Counted from the stretch's first letter, positions 52,001 to 60,687 are shown. The stretch is DNA of 64,000 bases from Chitinophaga alhagiae (GCF_003568665.1 NZ_QXMH01000001.1:744001-808000), one strand, 5' to 3'. Notes: a model not told the origin generated them from the sequence alone. A program made the numbers and translations.

Positions 52001-52277
52001 TAACATTTACGGACGTCTGGCTGCCGAGAGGGATTTCCTGTTGGGTAAACCCAACGCTTCTGATAATGATTACAACATTGTCTCCGGAAACCTGGAGGGA
52101 GAAATTGCCTTGTTGGTCTGCAGTGGTTCCCGATGTTGTGCCTTTAATCTGTATGGTGGCAAAAGGAATTGGAGCGCCGTCGTCTCCTACCACCTTACCT
52201 GTCACCTTGCGCTGCTGTGCATATGCAAGGCTGACACTCACCATAAGCATGGTGATGAACAGTAAAGCTTGTTTCAT
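49083..52277 (-). CDS. SusC/RagA-family TonB-linked outer-membrane transporter (second pair)
   Basis: 1064 residues: signal peptide (ALLFITMLMVSVSLAYAQ), carboxypeptidase-like domain (VTGKVVGDDGAPIPFATIQI), then the SusC plug with EVVVTALGVSRAKKSLGYAV and TIRLRGVNNLTGGNPIYVVDG, and the barrel ending in GFNVKVNF. No STN domain. No clear promoter match in the first 200 bp upstream, where a degenerate repeat lies instead. No enzyme genes accompany the pair. Confidence 0.94.
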   Translation of the reverse strand: MKQALLFITMLMVSVSLAYAQQRKVTGKVVGDDGAPIPFATIQIKGTTSGTTADQQGNFSLQVSGDNVVIIIRSVGFTQQEIPLGSQTSVNVTLASDSQSLQEVVVTALGVSRAKKSLGYAVQEIKADKITQTKQADLNTAIAGKVAGVQLRGGSGAKFGTTTIRLRGVNNLTGGNPIYVVDGVITPSSAINPDDVASLTVLKGPAATALYGQRASEGAVVISTKKSSGSGIGVTLNHTTTFERVYVLPEYQNEYGGGSSQSWRTFVFNPAQHDPALQVLDGAKYYNYEVDESWGPRMDGTMHAPWYAWDKTVNAEDFGKQKPFVAHPNNVRDFFETGVANNTTASFAKSGEGYSNRFSFTNLTRTGVIPNSKQQKNWLTYTGSLNLTDQLVISTGVNYVYEYLYNVPREGYSTQTTGSFNQWFHRNLETDKLKQYYKRADGSFRSWNITGPTNPAVKYWDNPYTEAYENVRNSWEQTIFGHVTLGYSFLNGFKAQVISRGTFINQNGDNRVASFTLNPAFFGTSQDKRTETAFLGSLEYEKNVNDFSFRAGLWGEINKRKRNQVSSQTAGGFIVPNVYNVSNSLNEKVTSNFVQNRQINSLFGYASIGYRDMVFLDGSVRNDVSSTLPQDNNSYVYGSLSGSFVFTELLENKNFLSFGKVRASVARLGTDTDPYGLFETFPLGTNYSKPIVSPSGATSTVVYSRQNVPDTRPNDELRPAMSTSYEIGTELQFANNRARLDVNYFYRNNKDQIVNVTVPSSSGYSGRLINAGEMENKGWEFTIGASPLKNKDWNWDVDINFAFMKNKIISIAPGVDNLQVALDGSALSFGFVGSPRVSLNATKGKSYGQILGGGFERDEATGKILVDDDGYPLMQNQVELGYVTPDWTGGLASGLTYKNFYLNFSLDFQKGGRFVSISKMFNAGSGLGIETVGNNDKGNPKRDPVEDGGGIKLDAINANTGKANEAYADTKDLYESYLFSMWENWTYDASYVKLRELSFGYSLPAKIFNRTPIKGINVAVIAQNLWLIYSKAKGLDPSELESSWIEGGQLPGTRSIGFNVKVNF

Positions 52278-52372
52278 AAAAGAAAGATTCAGATTTTGGA
52301 TGATGAACTTTTAATTCTAAAAATTGGCGGAAATAATGAAATACATGAATGGATCTTAAGTCATAGCGATTT

Positions 52373-52489
52373 AGATTTTGTTTAAATTGATGTAGTGGTT
52401 GACGCAATACTTACTTTCAAAGCTGAAGCTAAGTGATGCAGGTATCCAGATCTTGTTCGAATTGATACAGAGATTGACACAATACTTTA
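52373..52489. repeat. degenerate direct repeat, offset 75 bp
   Basis: The 41 bp from 52373 (AGATTTTGTTTAAATTGAT...) recur at 52448 (AGATCTTGTTCGAATTGAT...) with about 80 percent identity, both ending in CAATACTT. The 34 bp between them are not repeated. It lies 100-210 bp upstream of the second susC start and may be a duplicated regulatory site. Confidence 0.7.
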
Positions 52490-52790
52490 GTCATATAGGT
52501 TTTACGGTTAGTTCGCACACAGGTTTCCCTTGATCAAAAACTATTTTCTAATCTGGGTCCGGGTTATTATAATAAAGTAGCGGCTGGGTAATAGAATGGC
52601 GATCTTTACCATCAGTTGATGAAAATGTTAAATGCTCTGGATTTTTTTCTCGGTTTAAATTTTGGCTTTAGTTTTTTCTGCAAGGCTCCAAAAAAAAGTT
52701 TTTCATTTTTTCCCTTCAGTCAGTATCAAATTTTGGATGATATTTCTAAGATAGTGCATTTTTTATTTTCAAAAATGCATCGGTTAAAAG

Positions 52791-52820
52791 TTTGTTAAAA
52801 GATTTTACAAGATAACTTTG
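52791..52820 (+). promoter_or_regulatory. strong predicted promoter (TTTG-N18-TAACTTTG)
   Basis: -33 TTTG at 52791-52794 and an exact -7 TAACTTTG at 52813-52820. The nearest downstream feature on this strand is a 23-codon frame beginning 7 nt later; no larger gene follows. Confidence 0.65.
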
Positions 52821-52827
52821 CAATCAT

Positions 52828-52899
52828 ATGAATATCAACTCGATAAGATTATCATATTATCTAAAAAAATATTTATGTAGACTTCACCCTTTTGGCTAA
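52828..52899 (+). CDS. possible small protein of 23 residues
   Basis: Reads MNINSIRLSYYLKKYLCRLHPFG-like sequence (basic, Tyr- and Leu-rich) from an ATG 7 nt after a perfect -7 box. A weak hairpin (CCCT 52887-52890 with AGGG 52901-52904) and a run of T at 52908-52913 could end the transcript. It may be a small protein, a small RNA, or the decayed start of a lost gene. I do not recognise it. Confidence 0.35.
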   Translation: MNINSIRLSYYLKKYLCRLHPFG

Positions 52900-52953
52900 C
52901 AGGGATATTTTTTACTACATAAAATCATTTCTTCCCGGTTTTTTGGGGTGCAA

Positions 52954-54888
52954 TTACCAGTCGAAACGCCATTGTACTTGTAGCGAGCTAGCGCCAGGGG
53001 CCAGTTGCCACCGGCACCAGCATGTAACAGACCGGCCAATGCGCCGCTGTGCCTGCAGCTGCAATCCCCAGCCGCTGCCGGAGTAGCGCGCCAGAGAATT
53101 ATCTCCCGGAAACCCTTGCCCCGCAAGAAACACTGCTTTTTTCTCCGCTGTTTCATACCATGTATATCCTGCACTGAAGCGCCACCGTTGCCAGCGGGCC
53201 TCCCATTGCTGATGTACCAGCCACGCAGTGGCGCCGGCCTGCAGACGGCACTTCCACTGAAGAGACTTTGCCATCACGGGCAAGCTGATCTGGCAGCGTA
53301 CGGTCTGCTCCGCGGGAACGGGCAGTGAATCTATGGCCGCCTTCCGTTTATAGTAATACCGCAAGGTGAGGGTGGTGAGTTTGTCTGGCTGCCACGTACA
53401 CATCACCAGCGCATCATAACCTTCAGACGGCGCATTGACGCGGTACCTCAACCAGGGGAAGCGGAATACGTCCGCATAGGCCGCTACCAGCCAACGGCTG
53501 CCCCACCGCGCCTGCAGCCCCGTATAAAACCCGGATTCATTACCGGCGGAAGCGTTCTCTCCCAGGGCGTCTGCATAAAACGCGTGGTAGCCGGGCATTT
53601 CACGGCGGTATATAAAGGCCGCATCCACTCCGCGGGAAAGCGTGGCCAGCAGCCCCTGCAACACCGCGTATTCCCTGTTTCTATCCACCGCCGCCTCACC
53701 AAAAAAATGCAGGTTGCGCCAACCCAGCGCATAATCCACGCCTGCATTCAGGAATGTGCGGCCATCGGGGCCATACAGGCGGTAAGGCGCGGTCCCTTTC
53801 ACAAAAGGTTTTGAAAAGCGGTGGGCCAGCACGTTCACGGCCATGTGCCCGTGCGGCAGCCATTTTTTGTATACGGCACCCGCGGTGTATTGCAACATAC
53901 TGCCTCGCTTGCCCACTTCCGCCGCGGTGCGGTGATAACCGCCGGTGGTGAGAGACCCGCTGCTGTCTGCCGCATCCAGCGCGCGGCGGGAAAGAAATGC
54001 CGTCCATTCGCTGCGGCGGCGCTTTATTGTAATGCCTGCCCCGCGGTAGAAGTAAAATTCCCCTGCCGAAGCATAAGGCCGCAGTACTTCCCCTTCGCGC
54101 TTCACCTGCATTACCTGCCCGCTTTTCCCGAAAGAAAGGCCATGCCACTGGATCAGCCCCTGCCCCATGTTAACCGTATAATCCCCCAAGGCCAGTGCCT
54201 TGATGTTACCCTTGCGTACAAACAGGTGCGCGCCATAATGGTCAAAACCCTGTTTTTGCGCGCCGCGGAAAAACTGCTCCCCGGCATCTTTCTCCATTAC
54301 CACTCCCCAACTGGCGTAAGGGGAGAACTGGTACCGGTACCGTAGCATCACCTTGTCAATACTGCCATTATATTTATTCGCTTCAACCGCCCGCAGCGGG
54401 CGCTGGTAACGCATCAGTACCGTGTGCCTGCCCTTCCGCCAATAGTCCTTCAGGGTATAGGCAGGTTCCAGTCCTGTGCCTGCCCGCACATAAGGCAACA
54501 AAGACCGGATAAAGGGAAGGTCAAAACCGGGCACCGCCTGCAGTTCGTACAAGCTGATCAAAGGGCCCAGCAATTGCCTGTAGGCTATGAACTGCTGCAC
54601 CTGCAAAGCAGACAGCAACCCGAGTGCATACAATGCCGCTTCGTCTGCCGCATTCAGGTCCAACCGCCGGCCAGCCAGCGTTTCCCTTTGCTGAAAGGCC
54701 TCATCGTTCTCCAGGCGTGGCTGTTCTTCTTCCGGCAGCTGTTCCAGCTCGGTTTCATACGGCAGTTCATGTACTTCTTCCTGCGGCATTTCCCGGCCAT
54801 GTTCTTTTTTTTGCGTTTCCTGCCCGCCGGCTTTCACTTCGGCCCGGAGCAGCACTGTTATCACCACGGCCATGCACCACCAGTTCAT
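52954..54888 (-). CDS. outer-membrane-type protein with ComEA-like helix-hairpin-helix domain
   Basis: 644 residues. Signal peptide at 1-20 (MAVVITVLLRAEVKA), a Glu/Gln-rich linker (22-70), then a helix-hairpin-helix domain at 76-134 (LDLNAADEAALYALGLL, LISLYELQAVPGFD). The remaining 500 residues alternate aromatic and polar strands and end in WRFDW, as in outer-membrane beta-barrels ending in an aromatic residue. Such proteins recur in Bacteroidota with no known role. The ATG at 54888 overlaps the stop of the preceding gene as ATGA, so the two are coupled; in-frame codons upstream belong to the other gene. Confidence 0.8.
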   Translation of the reverse strand: MNWWCMAVVITVLLRAEVKAGGQETQKKEHGREMPQEEVHELPYETELEQLPEEEQPRLENDEAFQQRETLAGRRLDLNAADEAALYALGLLSALQVQQFIAYRQLLGPLISLYELQAVPGFDLPFIRSLLPYVRAGTGLEPAYTLKDYWRKGRHTVLMRYQRPLRAVEANKYNGSIDKVMLRYRYQFSPYASWGVVMEKDAGEQFFRGAQKQGFDHYGAHLFVRKGNIKALALGDYTVNMGQGLIQWHGLSFGKSGQVMQVKREGEVLRPYASAGEFYFYRGAGITIKRRRSEWTAFLSRRALDAADSSGSLTTGGYHRTAAEVGKRGSMLQYTAGAVYKKWLPHGHMAVNVLAHRFSKPFVKGTAPYRLYGPDGRTFLNAGVDYALGWRNLHFFGEAAVDRNREYAVLQGLLATLSRGVDAAFIYRREMPGYHAFYADALGENASAGNESGFYTGLQARWGSRWLVAAYADVFRFPWLRYRVNAPSEGYDALVMCTWQPDKLTTLTLRYYYKRKAAIDSLPVPAEQTVRCQISLPVMAKSLQWKCRLQAGATAWLVHQQWEARWQRWRFSAGYTWYETAEKKAVFLAGQGFPGDNSLARYSGSGWGLQLQAQRRIGRSVTCWCRWQLAPGASSLQVQWRFDW

Positions 54889-55739
54889 TCTTTTCCCCAT
54901 ACCAACATAATGCCTGGTGTAATGCCCAGCAGTGAATGGTAACTGCCTGTAACCCCTATCTGCAGCCGCCCTGCCTTGAAAGCCGCGCCGGCAAACTGTG
55001 TGGCCGGCGCGGTGGAAAAGCCGGCCAGCAGCCATACTGCGCCTGTTGGCCGGTAGAGGCATTGCACTTTCATAAAGAGTGGCCAGTTGGCCTCCTTGCG
55101 CCATTCACCTTCCAGCCGCAACCCGGTAGAAGGCATATAGCTCAACCCGGCCGTATATACGCCATGGCGCCTGCCGGGCCCCCACAGGTGCAGGCTCAGC
55201 CCTGTTTCTTTTGTAAGCTGCCATACAAGCCCCAGTTCCGCGTCCATGCCGTACGTGCCGTAATCCAGAAATACGGCGGCCTGCAACCGGTTTCCCAGCG
55301 CCAATGCGTAACCCAGCCCCGCCAGTTGCTCCCGGTAAAGCGGAAAACCGAACTGCCACAATTTAACACCCACTACACCGGTTGCAACCGGCATACTTAA
55401 CGCTACCGCGTATACGCTTAACTCTTTTAGAAGGAACCCCCGCTCCGTGTACAACCCTGCCGAAAAATGCCGCAGGCCCGCCAGGGCGCCGGGGTTGCGG
55501 AATGCCTGCATCACCGGGGAAAAGCTGCCGGAAATGGCAGCGGGCGCAAGTTGTGTAACAGGTGCGGGTGCCTGTGCTGGCTGCATGGCAGCGGTAAAAA
55601 TGCCAGGAAAATGTTTCGCTGTTAAGAGACGGCCTTCTGCAATAACCGGGGAACAACCAACCGGGGAACAACCAACCGCGTAAACCCGCGGGTAATGCAT
55701 GCAGAGCTGCATGCCCAGTAAACAAACAATGATCTTCAT
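54885..55739 (-). CDS. predicted outer-membrane protein coupled to the HhH barrel protein
   Basis: 284 residues: signal peptide (about 1-21), a low-complexity Ala/Pro stretch (51-70), then amphipathic strands to the C-terminus, resembling PorV/PorQ-like or other small beta-barrels; I cannot name the family. NPGALAGLRHFSAGLY is reminiscent of the start of such barrels. A 12-bp duplication makes the near-terminal VGCSPVGCSP repeat. The stop overlaps the next start (ATGA), so the two proteins are probably made together and may form one complex. Confidence 0.7.
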   Translation of the reverse strand: MKIIVCLLGMQLCMHYPRVYAVGCSPVGCSPVIAEGRLLTAKHFPGIFTAAMQPAQAPAPVTQLAPAAISGSFSPVMQAFRNPGALAGLRHFSAGLYTERGFLLKELSVYAVALSMPVATGVVGVKLWQFGFPLYREQLAGLGYALALGNRLQAAVFLDYGTYGMDAELGLVWQLTKETGLSLHLWGPGRRHGVYTAGLSYMPSTGLRLEGEWRKEANWPLFMKVQCLYRPTGAVWLLAGFSTAPATQFAGAAFKAGRLQIGVTGSYHSLLGITPGIMLVWGKE

Positions 55740-55812
55740 ACTTCCTTTTGCTGGTTAACAAACTTTTTACGGGCAGCAAATTAATCGCCGCAAATACTTC
55801 CACCAAAAAAAA

Positions 55813-55853
55813 TATCTCCGGAAACAGGACGCTTCTTGCCTGTTCCGGAGATA
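55813..55853 (-). terminator. rho-independent terminator of trpS-dnk
   Basis: TATCTCCGGAAACAGG (55813-55828) pairs with CCTGTTCCGGAGATA (55839-55853), one bulged base. On the minus strand a T run follows (plus-strand A run 55804-55812). Confidence 0.9.
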
Positions 55854-55870
55854 CCAATGCCTGCAATTAT

Positions 55871-56503
55871 TTAAAACAACCCGTACAGCTCGGAGTCAAT
55901 GCGGGAGATGATCTCACCCAGGTCCTCCTCCTTTTCGGGAAACTTGTTCTTGTCTACGTCTATGATCAGCAGCGGCCCGTCCTTATATTTCTCTATCCAC
56001 GAATTGTAAAATTCGTTCAGCCGTTTCAGGTAGTCCAGCCGGATGTTTTCCTCATATTCCCTTCCCCGTTTTTGTATCTGCGCCACCAGCGTTGGTACGG
56101 AAGCCTGCAGGTAGATCAGCAGGTCCGGCGGTTTCACCATAGACTTCAGCGTTTCAAAAAAGTTGAAGTAGTTGTCGAAGTCCCGCTTCGTCATCAGGCC
56201 CATTTCATACAGGTTGGGCGCAAAAATATGAGCATCTTCGTAGATGGTGCGGTCCTGTATCACGGTTTCCTTACCATGCTGGATGTCTACCAGTTGCTTG
56301 AGCCTGCTGTGCAGAAAGTACACCTGCAGGTTGAAAGACCAGCGGGGCATGTCGTCGTAAAAATCGCTCAGGTAGGGGTTGTGCTCTACATCCTCAAACT
56401 GCGGTGTCCATTTGTAGTGCCGGGCCAGCATTTCGGTGAGCGTGGTTTTTCCTGCGCCTATGTTTCCGGCTATTGCAATGTGCTTGATCTTGTTCTTTGC
56501 CAT
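55871..56503 (-). CDS. deoxynucleoside kinase
   Basis: 210-residue kinase of the dGK/dAK/dCK family that salvages deoxynucleosides. P-loop GNIGAGKTT at 13-21, the DRTIYEDAHIFA motif (D-R-x with Glu) near residue 84, and the arginine-containing lid RGREYEENI. Specificity for purine or pyrimidine nucleosides cannot be read. 17 bp after trpS, probably cotranscribed. Confidence 0.93.
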   Translation of the reverse strand: MAKNKIKHIAIAGNIGAGKTTLTEMLARHYKWTPQFEDVEHNPYLSDFYDDMPRWSFNLQVYFLHSRLKQLVDIQHGKETVIQDRTIYEDAHIFAPNLYEMGLMTKRDFDNYFNFFETLKSMVKPPDLLIYLQASVPTLVAQIQKRGREYEENIRLDYLKRLNEFYNSWIEKYKDGPLLIIDVDKNKFPEKEEDLGEIISRIDSELYGLF

Positions 56504-56520
56504 GCAAGGGGGTGTATGAA

Positions 56521-57525
56521 TCAGTAAAAGTTAATACCCATCAGCTTCCGCGCTTCCCGCAAGGTAGCCGCCGCGGATTCGCGCGCTTTTTCAGCGCCCA
56601 TGCGCATGATGCGGTTCAGGTAAGCAGCGTCATGCTCAATGGCCTCCGCTTTTTCGCGGATGGGCCTGATGAACGCGGCCATATCTTCAGCCAGTTGCTT
56701 TTTCATATCGCCGTAGCGGATGCTGCAGTTATTGAAGGCATCCTCAAAATGCCGCACGGTATCTGGCGTGGATACCAGGCGCATAATGGTGAAAAGATTG
56801 GCGATATAATCCGGCTTTTCGGAGTTGGGAGCCTGCGGGCCGCTGTCCGTTTTCGCTTTTTTGATCTTGTTGCGAATGGCATCGTCCGTGTCATTGAGGT
56901 AAATGGTGGCGTTCTGGTTTTCGCTCTTGCTCATTTTACCGTTGCCATCCAGGCTCATGATACGGATCAGGTCGTCCCCGAAGTTAAAGGGAACAGGTTC
57001 GGGGAACAGGTAACCGTAGCGGTTATTGAAACGTTGCGCAAAGTTGCGGCTCATTTCCAGGTGTTGCTCCTGGTCTTTGCCCACAGGCACTTTCAGGCCG
57101 CGGTGAATGAGGATGTCTGCAGACATCAGCACCGGGTAGGTCAGCAGGCCTGCATTCACGTTATCCGGGTTCTGGCGCACCTTGTCTTTGAAGGTAGGTA
57201 CTTTTTCCAGCTCGCCCTTGTAGGCCATCATGTTCAGCATGAGGTACAGCTCTGCTATTTCCGGAATATCACTCTGCACATACAGGATCACTTTTTCCGG
57301 GTCAAGCCCGGAAGCGATGTTTTCCGCCAGCACCCTGAACACGTTGCCGCGAAGCGCTTTGGGGTCTGGGTGGGTGGTCAGCGAGTGCCAGTCTGCCACA
57401 AAGAAATAACAGTTAAATTCCTCCTGCATGCGGATGTAGTTCCGGATGGCGCCAAAGTAGTTCCCGAGGTGTAAAATGCCGGTAGAGCGGATGCCGCTCA
57501 CAACGATTTCTTTTTCCTTTCCCAT
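56521..57525 (-). CDS. trpS: tryptophanyl-tRNA synthetase
   Basis: 334-residue class I synthetase that charges tRNA-Trp. The HIGH-type motif is HLGNYFG near residue 19, KMSKS is in GNGKMSKSENQ, and the Trp-pocket segment VPVGKDQEQHLE is present. The start at 57525 (MGKEKEIVVSG) fits the family N-terminus; an ATG 11 codons upstream is less likely. Divergent from gatC. Confidence 0.97.
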   Translation of the reverse strand: MGKEKEIVVSGIRSTGILHLGNYFGAIRNYIRMQEEFNCYFFVADWHSLTTHPDPKALRGNVFRVLAENIASGLDPEKVILYVQSDIPEIAELYLMLNMMAYKGELEKVPTFKDKVRQNPDNVNAGLLTYPVLMSADILIHRGLKVPVGKDQEQHLEMSRNFAQRFNNRYGYLFPEPVPFNFGDDLIRIMSLDGNGKMSKSENQNATIYLNDTDDAIRNKIKKAKTDSGPQAPNSEKPDYIANLFTIMRLVSTPDTVRHFEDAFNNCSIRYGDMKKQLAEDMAAFIRPIREKAEAIEHDAAYLNRIMRMGAEKARESAAATLREARKLMGINFY

Positions 57526-57565
57526 ATCGGGGCGCAATTTAAGAAAATTGACCGCCATTTATCCC

Positions 57566-57573
57566 TAATTTTG
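57566..57573 (+). promoter_or_regulatory. predicted -7 element (TAATTTTG) of gatC
   Basis: Exact TAnnTTTG match, 67 nt before the gatC ATG. No clear -33. Confidence 0.5.
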
Positions 57574-57640
57574 CCAAACCGGTCAACATTTATCGGAGAT
57601 ATTAATACTATTTGTTAGATTTAATCGTTAATTTGAACTC

Positions 57641-57931
57641 ATGGAAGTGAATGATGCCCTGATCCGGCAACTGGGAACCCTGGCAAGGCTGGACATTAAC
57701 CCGGCAGAAAGTGAAGAGATCCGGCAAGACCTGCAACGGATGATCACCTTTGTAGAGAAGCTGGCCGAGCTGGATACCGCCAACGTGAAACCATTGCTGC
57801 ATATGACGGCAGATACCAATGTACTCAGGAACGATGAAGTACTGCCTGGTATCAGCCGTGAAGAAGGCCTGAAAAACGCGCCTGCCCATACCGGAGAATA
57901 TTTCAGCGTCCCTAAAGTAATCAAGAAATAA
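57641..57931 (+). CDS. gatC: Asp-tRNA(Asn)/Glu-tRNA(Gln) amidotransferase subunit C
   Basis: 96-residue subunit that stabilises GatA in the amidotransferase making Gln-tRNA and Asn-tRNA. Typical stretches are [29 protein letters not shown] and VLRNDEV, ending in [11 protein letters not shown]. gatA and gatB are not nearby. 2 bp before the ABC ATPase gene, with which it shares a transcript. Confidence 0.95.
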   Translation: MEVNDALIRQLGTLARLDINPAESEEIRQDLQRMITFVEKLAELDTANVKPLLHMTADTNVLRNDEVLPGISREEGLKNAPAHTGEYFSVPKVIKK

Positions 57932-57933
57932 AT

Positions 57934-58644
57934 ATGGCCCAGTCTGTTATCCATCTTGAACAAATCCGTAAAAGCTATTTTATCGGGAAGAACGAGCTAC
58001 CCGTACTGAAAGGCGTTTCGCTCGACATTCTCAAAAACGAGTATGTAGCCCTGATGGGCCCTTCCGGCTCCGGCAAGTCTACCCTCATGAACATACTCGG
58101 GGCGCTTGACACGCCTACTTCCGGCAAATACGTGCTGAGCGGGCATGATGTAAGCAGGATGGAAGACAATGAACTGGCCCGTATCCGCAACCAGGAGATC
58201 GGCTTTGTATTCCAGCAGTTCAACCTGATGCCCCGCCTGTCTGCCCTTGAGAATGTGGCCGTGCCGCTGATCTACGCGGGCATCGGCAAAAAGGAACGGG
58301 AAGACAAGGCCCGCCAGATGCTGGAAAAAGTAGGCCTGGGAGACCGTTACAAACACAAACCCAACGAGCTTTCAGGGGGCCAGTGCCAGCGTGTGGCCAT
58401 TGCCCGCGCCCTGGTGAACGATCCCTCCCTCATCCTGGCAGACGAACCTACCGGTAACCTGGATACGAAAACCTCCGTGGAGATCATGGAAATTTTCGGC
58501 AACATCCACGCCTCCGGCAATACCGTAGTGCTGGTAACGCATGAGGAAGACATTGCCGCCCACGCCCGCCGCATCATCAGGTTAAGAGACGGCCTCATAG
58601 AATCAGACAAAATGAATGAGATGGCAGCGGCACACAGCCACTGA
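57934..58644 (+). CDS. LolD/MacB-type ABC transporter ATP-binding protein
   Basis: 236-residue ATPase. Walker [10 protein letters not shown] (about 42-50), signature [14 protein letters not shown] (the usual second Gln is Cys), Walker [14 protein letters not shown]-loop VTHEE. Proteins of this group drive lipoprotein release (LolCDE) or MacB-like export; no permease gene is adjacent, so the partner is unknown. Cotranscribed with gatC. Confidence 0.93.
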   Translation: MAQSVIHLEQIRKSYFIGKNELPVLKGVSLDILKNEYVALMGPSGSGKSTLMNILGALDTPTSGKYVLSGHDVSRMEDNELARIRNQEIGFVFQQFNLMPRLSALENVAVPLIYAGIGKKEREDKARQMLEKVGLGDRYKHKPNELSGGQCQRVAIARALVNDPSLILADEPTGNLDTKTSVEIMEIFGNIHASGNTVVLVTHEEDIAAHARRIIRLRDGLIESDKMNEMAAAHSH

Positions 58645-58662
58645 CGTTCATGCACCATATGG

Positions 58663-58692
58663 AAGGCGGCAGCATCATCTGCCGCCTTTTTT
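58663..58692 (+). terminator. rho-independent terminator of gatC-ABC
   Basis: AAGGCGGCAG (58663-58672) pairs with CTGCCGCCTT (58679-58688), then T to 58692. Confidence 0.92.
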
Positions 58693-58721
58693 ATTTCTTT
58701 ACCTTCGCAAAAAAGGCTCCC

Positions 58722-59282
58722 ATGGCAATGAAAATATATACCAAAACCGGTGACAAAGGCAAAACATCGCTCATTGGCGGTACCAAGGTGCCCAAAAGCC
58801 ACCTGCGCATAGAAACCTACGGTACGGTAGACGAGCTGAACTCATGGCTGGGGCTGGTGAGCGACTATATGGAAGACGCTGCCGTTCGGCAACAGCTCCG
58901 GGAAATACAGGACCGCCTCTTCACAGTGGGCGCATCCCTCGCCACAGATCCCGACAAAGACAGCAAAATGAAGATCCCTGACCTCCATGAGGCAGACGTG
59001 CAGCTGCTGGAAAATCACATAGACGCCATGAACGCGCTGCTGCCGGAAATGAAGTTCTTTGTGCTCCCCGGCGGCCACAAAGCCGTGTCTCACTGCCACG
59101 TGGCCCGCTGCGTATGCCGCCGGGCGGAAAGACTGTGTGTGAACATGCAGGAACAGGATATGTTCATAGAACCGCTGGTAATACAGTACATCAACCGCCT
59201 GAGCGATTATCTCTTTGTGCTGGCCCGCTACACCGGCCACGGGCTGCAGGTGGAAGAGATCCCCTGGAGACCCAGGCAGTAA
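58722..59282 (+). CDS. cob(I)alamin adenosyltransferase, PduO type
   Basis: 186-residue enzyme forming adenosylcobalamin from cob(I)alamin and ATP. N-terminal [17 protein letters not shown] is the nucleotide-binding signature, followed by [15 protein letters not shown] and the cobalamin-site [10 protein letters not shown]. The ATG at 58722 lies after the terminator and a TACCTTCG element (58700-58707, one mismatch to the -7 consensus); an upstream frame would run through the terminator. Confidence 0.95.
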   Translation: MAMKIYTKTGDKGKTSLIGGTKVPKSHLRIETYGTVDELNSWLGLVSDYMEDAAVRQQLREIQDRLFTVGASLATDPDKDSKMKIPDLHEADVQLLENHIDAMNALLPEMKFFVLPGGHKAVSHCHVARCVCRRAERLCVNMQEQDMFIEPLVIQYINRLSDYLFVLARYTGHGLQVEEIPWRPRQ

Positions 59283-59333
59283 CCGGCCAACCCACACAAA
59301 CACACTGTATACCAAACAGTTACCGCTTCAATC

Positions 59334-59364
59334 TTCGTTATTCGTAATTGAATGCGTAGCTTTG
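59334..59364 (+). promoter_or_regulatory. promoter of tyrS (TTCG-N19-TAGCTTTG)
   Basis: TTCG at 59334-59337, a 19-bp spacer and an exact -7 TAGCTTTG at 59357-59364, 18 nt before the ATG. Confidence 0.75.
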
Positions 59365-59382
59365 CAAAAATTTTTCTTATTC

Positions 59383-60666
59383 ATGGATCTTATCAAGGAA
59401 TTGCGCTGGAGAGGAATGGTGCAGGATATCAAGCCGGGCACGGAGGAACAATTGCAGAAGGAAATGACCACCGCTTACGTGGGTTTTGACCCTACGGCAG
59501 ACTCCCTCCATGTGGGCAACCTGGTGCCCATTATGCTGCTGGTACACCTGCAAAAGGCCGGGCACAAGCCGCTGGCGCTGGTTGGCGGGGCCACCGGCAT
59601 GGTGGGAGACCCCTCCTTTAAGGCGGAAGAAAGAAAAATGCTGGACGAAGCCACCCTGCTGCATAACCAACGCTGCATCCATGCGCAGCTGGAACGCTTC
59701 CTGGATTTTGACACCGCAAAGCCCAATGCGGCGGAGATGGTGAACAACTACGACTGGTTCAAGAACATCAGCTTTCTCAGTTTTATCCGCGATGTGGGCA
59801 AACACATCACGGTAAATTATATGATGGCCAAAGATTCTGTGAAGAAGCGGCTGGAAGGGGATAACGGGATGTCTTTCACGGAGTTTTCCTACCAGATGAT
59901 CCAGGGGTATGATTTTTACCACTTGTACAATGCCAAAAACTGCAAGATGCAGATGGGCGGCTCTGACCAGTGGGGCAATATTGTGACCGGCACCGAGCTG
60001 GTGCGCCGCATTGGCGGAGGAGAGGCCTACGCCTTTACCTGCCCGCTCATTAAAAAAGCAGATGGCACCAAATTCGGCAAGTCCGAAAAAGGAAATATCT
60101 GGCTGGACCCGCAAAAAACCAGCCCGTACGAGTTTTACCAGTTCTGGCTCAATGCGGGAGACGAAGACGCGGAGAGCTATATCAAAATATTCACCTTCCT
60201 GGATGAGGCCACCATTACCGCACTCGTTACCGAACACCGGCAAGATCCGGGCAAACGCGTGCTGCAGCGGCGCCTGGCCAAAGAAGTGACCAGCTTCATC
60301 CATGGTGAGCAGGAATATGAATTTGCCATTACCACCACCCAGATATTGTTCGGCAACGCGTCCGTAGAAGTGCTGAAATCCCTTTCGGAAGAGCAGTTGC
60401 TGAAAGTAATGGCCGGCGTGCCGCAGTTTGAAGTGCCGGCGGCAGACCTGGCGGCAGGTAAAGATGTGGTGACCTTTTTGGCGGATGCCGGTGTTTTCTC
60501 CAGCAAGGGAGAAGCGCGCAAGACCATCCAGAACGGCGGCGTGAGCATGAACGGCAGCAAGGTAACGGCCATTGACCAGCCGGTGAACCAGGATGCGCTC
60601 ATCATCGGTAAAAACATCCTGTTCCAGAAAGGGAAGAAAAATTATATTCTCGTAAAAGTGGTGTAA
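59383..60666 (+). CDS. tyrS: tyrosyl-tRNA synthetase
   Basis: 427-residue class I synthetase, TyrS1 type. HVGN at the HIGH position (SLHVGNLVP), KFGKS as the KMSKS motif, GGSDQWGNI in the Tyr pocket, and a C-terminal S4 RNA-binding domain ([18 protein letters not shown]). The start at 59383 follows the promoter; the longer frame would overlap the preceding gene. Monocistronic. Confidence 0.97.
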   Translation: MDLIKELRWRGMVQDIKPGTEEQLQKEMTTAYVGFDPTADSLHVGNLVPIMLLVHLQKAGHKPLALVGGATGMVGDPSFKAEERKMLDEATLLHNQRCIHAQLERFLDFDTAKPNAAEMVNNYDWFKNISFLSFIRDVGKHITVNYMMAKDSVKKRLEGDNGMSFTEFSYQMIQGYDFYHLYNAKNCKMQMGGSDQWGNIVTGTELVRRIGGGEAYAFTCPLIKKADGTKFGKSEKGNIWLDPQKTSPYEFYQFWLNAGDEDAESYIKIFTFLDEATITALVTEHRQDPGKRVLQRRLAKEVTSFIHGEQEYEFAITTTQILFGNASVEVLKSLSEEQLLKVMAGVPQFEVPAADLAAGKDVVTFLADAGVFSSKGEARKTIQNGGVSMNGSKVTAIDQPVNQDALIIGKNILFQKGKKNYILVKVV

Positions 60667-60687
60667 ACCAGCGTTTTACGGCAACAG

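Larger units (their letters stand above)
52278..52827. other. AT-rich region upstream of the second susC
   Basis: About 550 bp without a credible gene, clearly richer in A+T than its surroundings. It contains a degenerate direct repeat (52373-52413 and 52448-52489) and, at its right end, a promoter on the plus strand. The susC promoter must lie here but shows no exact TAnnTTTG on the minus strand; CATTTTTG at 52770-52777 is one mismatch off. Confidence 0.6.

Noticed and set aside
52440-52490. TTCGAATTGAT stretch considered as a tRNA T-loop
   Set aside because: No acceptor or anticodon stem can be formed around it, and it belongs to the degenerate repeat.
57934-58644. Cys in the ABC signature (LSGGQCQR) considered as inactivation
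   Set aside because: The residues contacting ATP (LSGGQ, Walker A and B) are intact; the next position varies in working ATPases.
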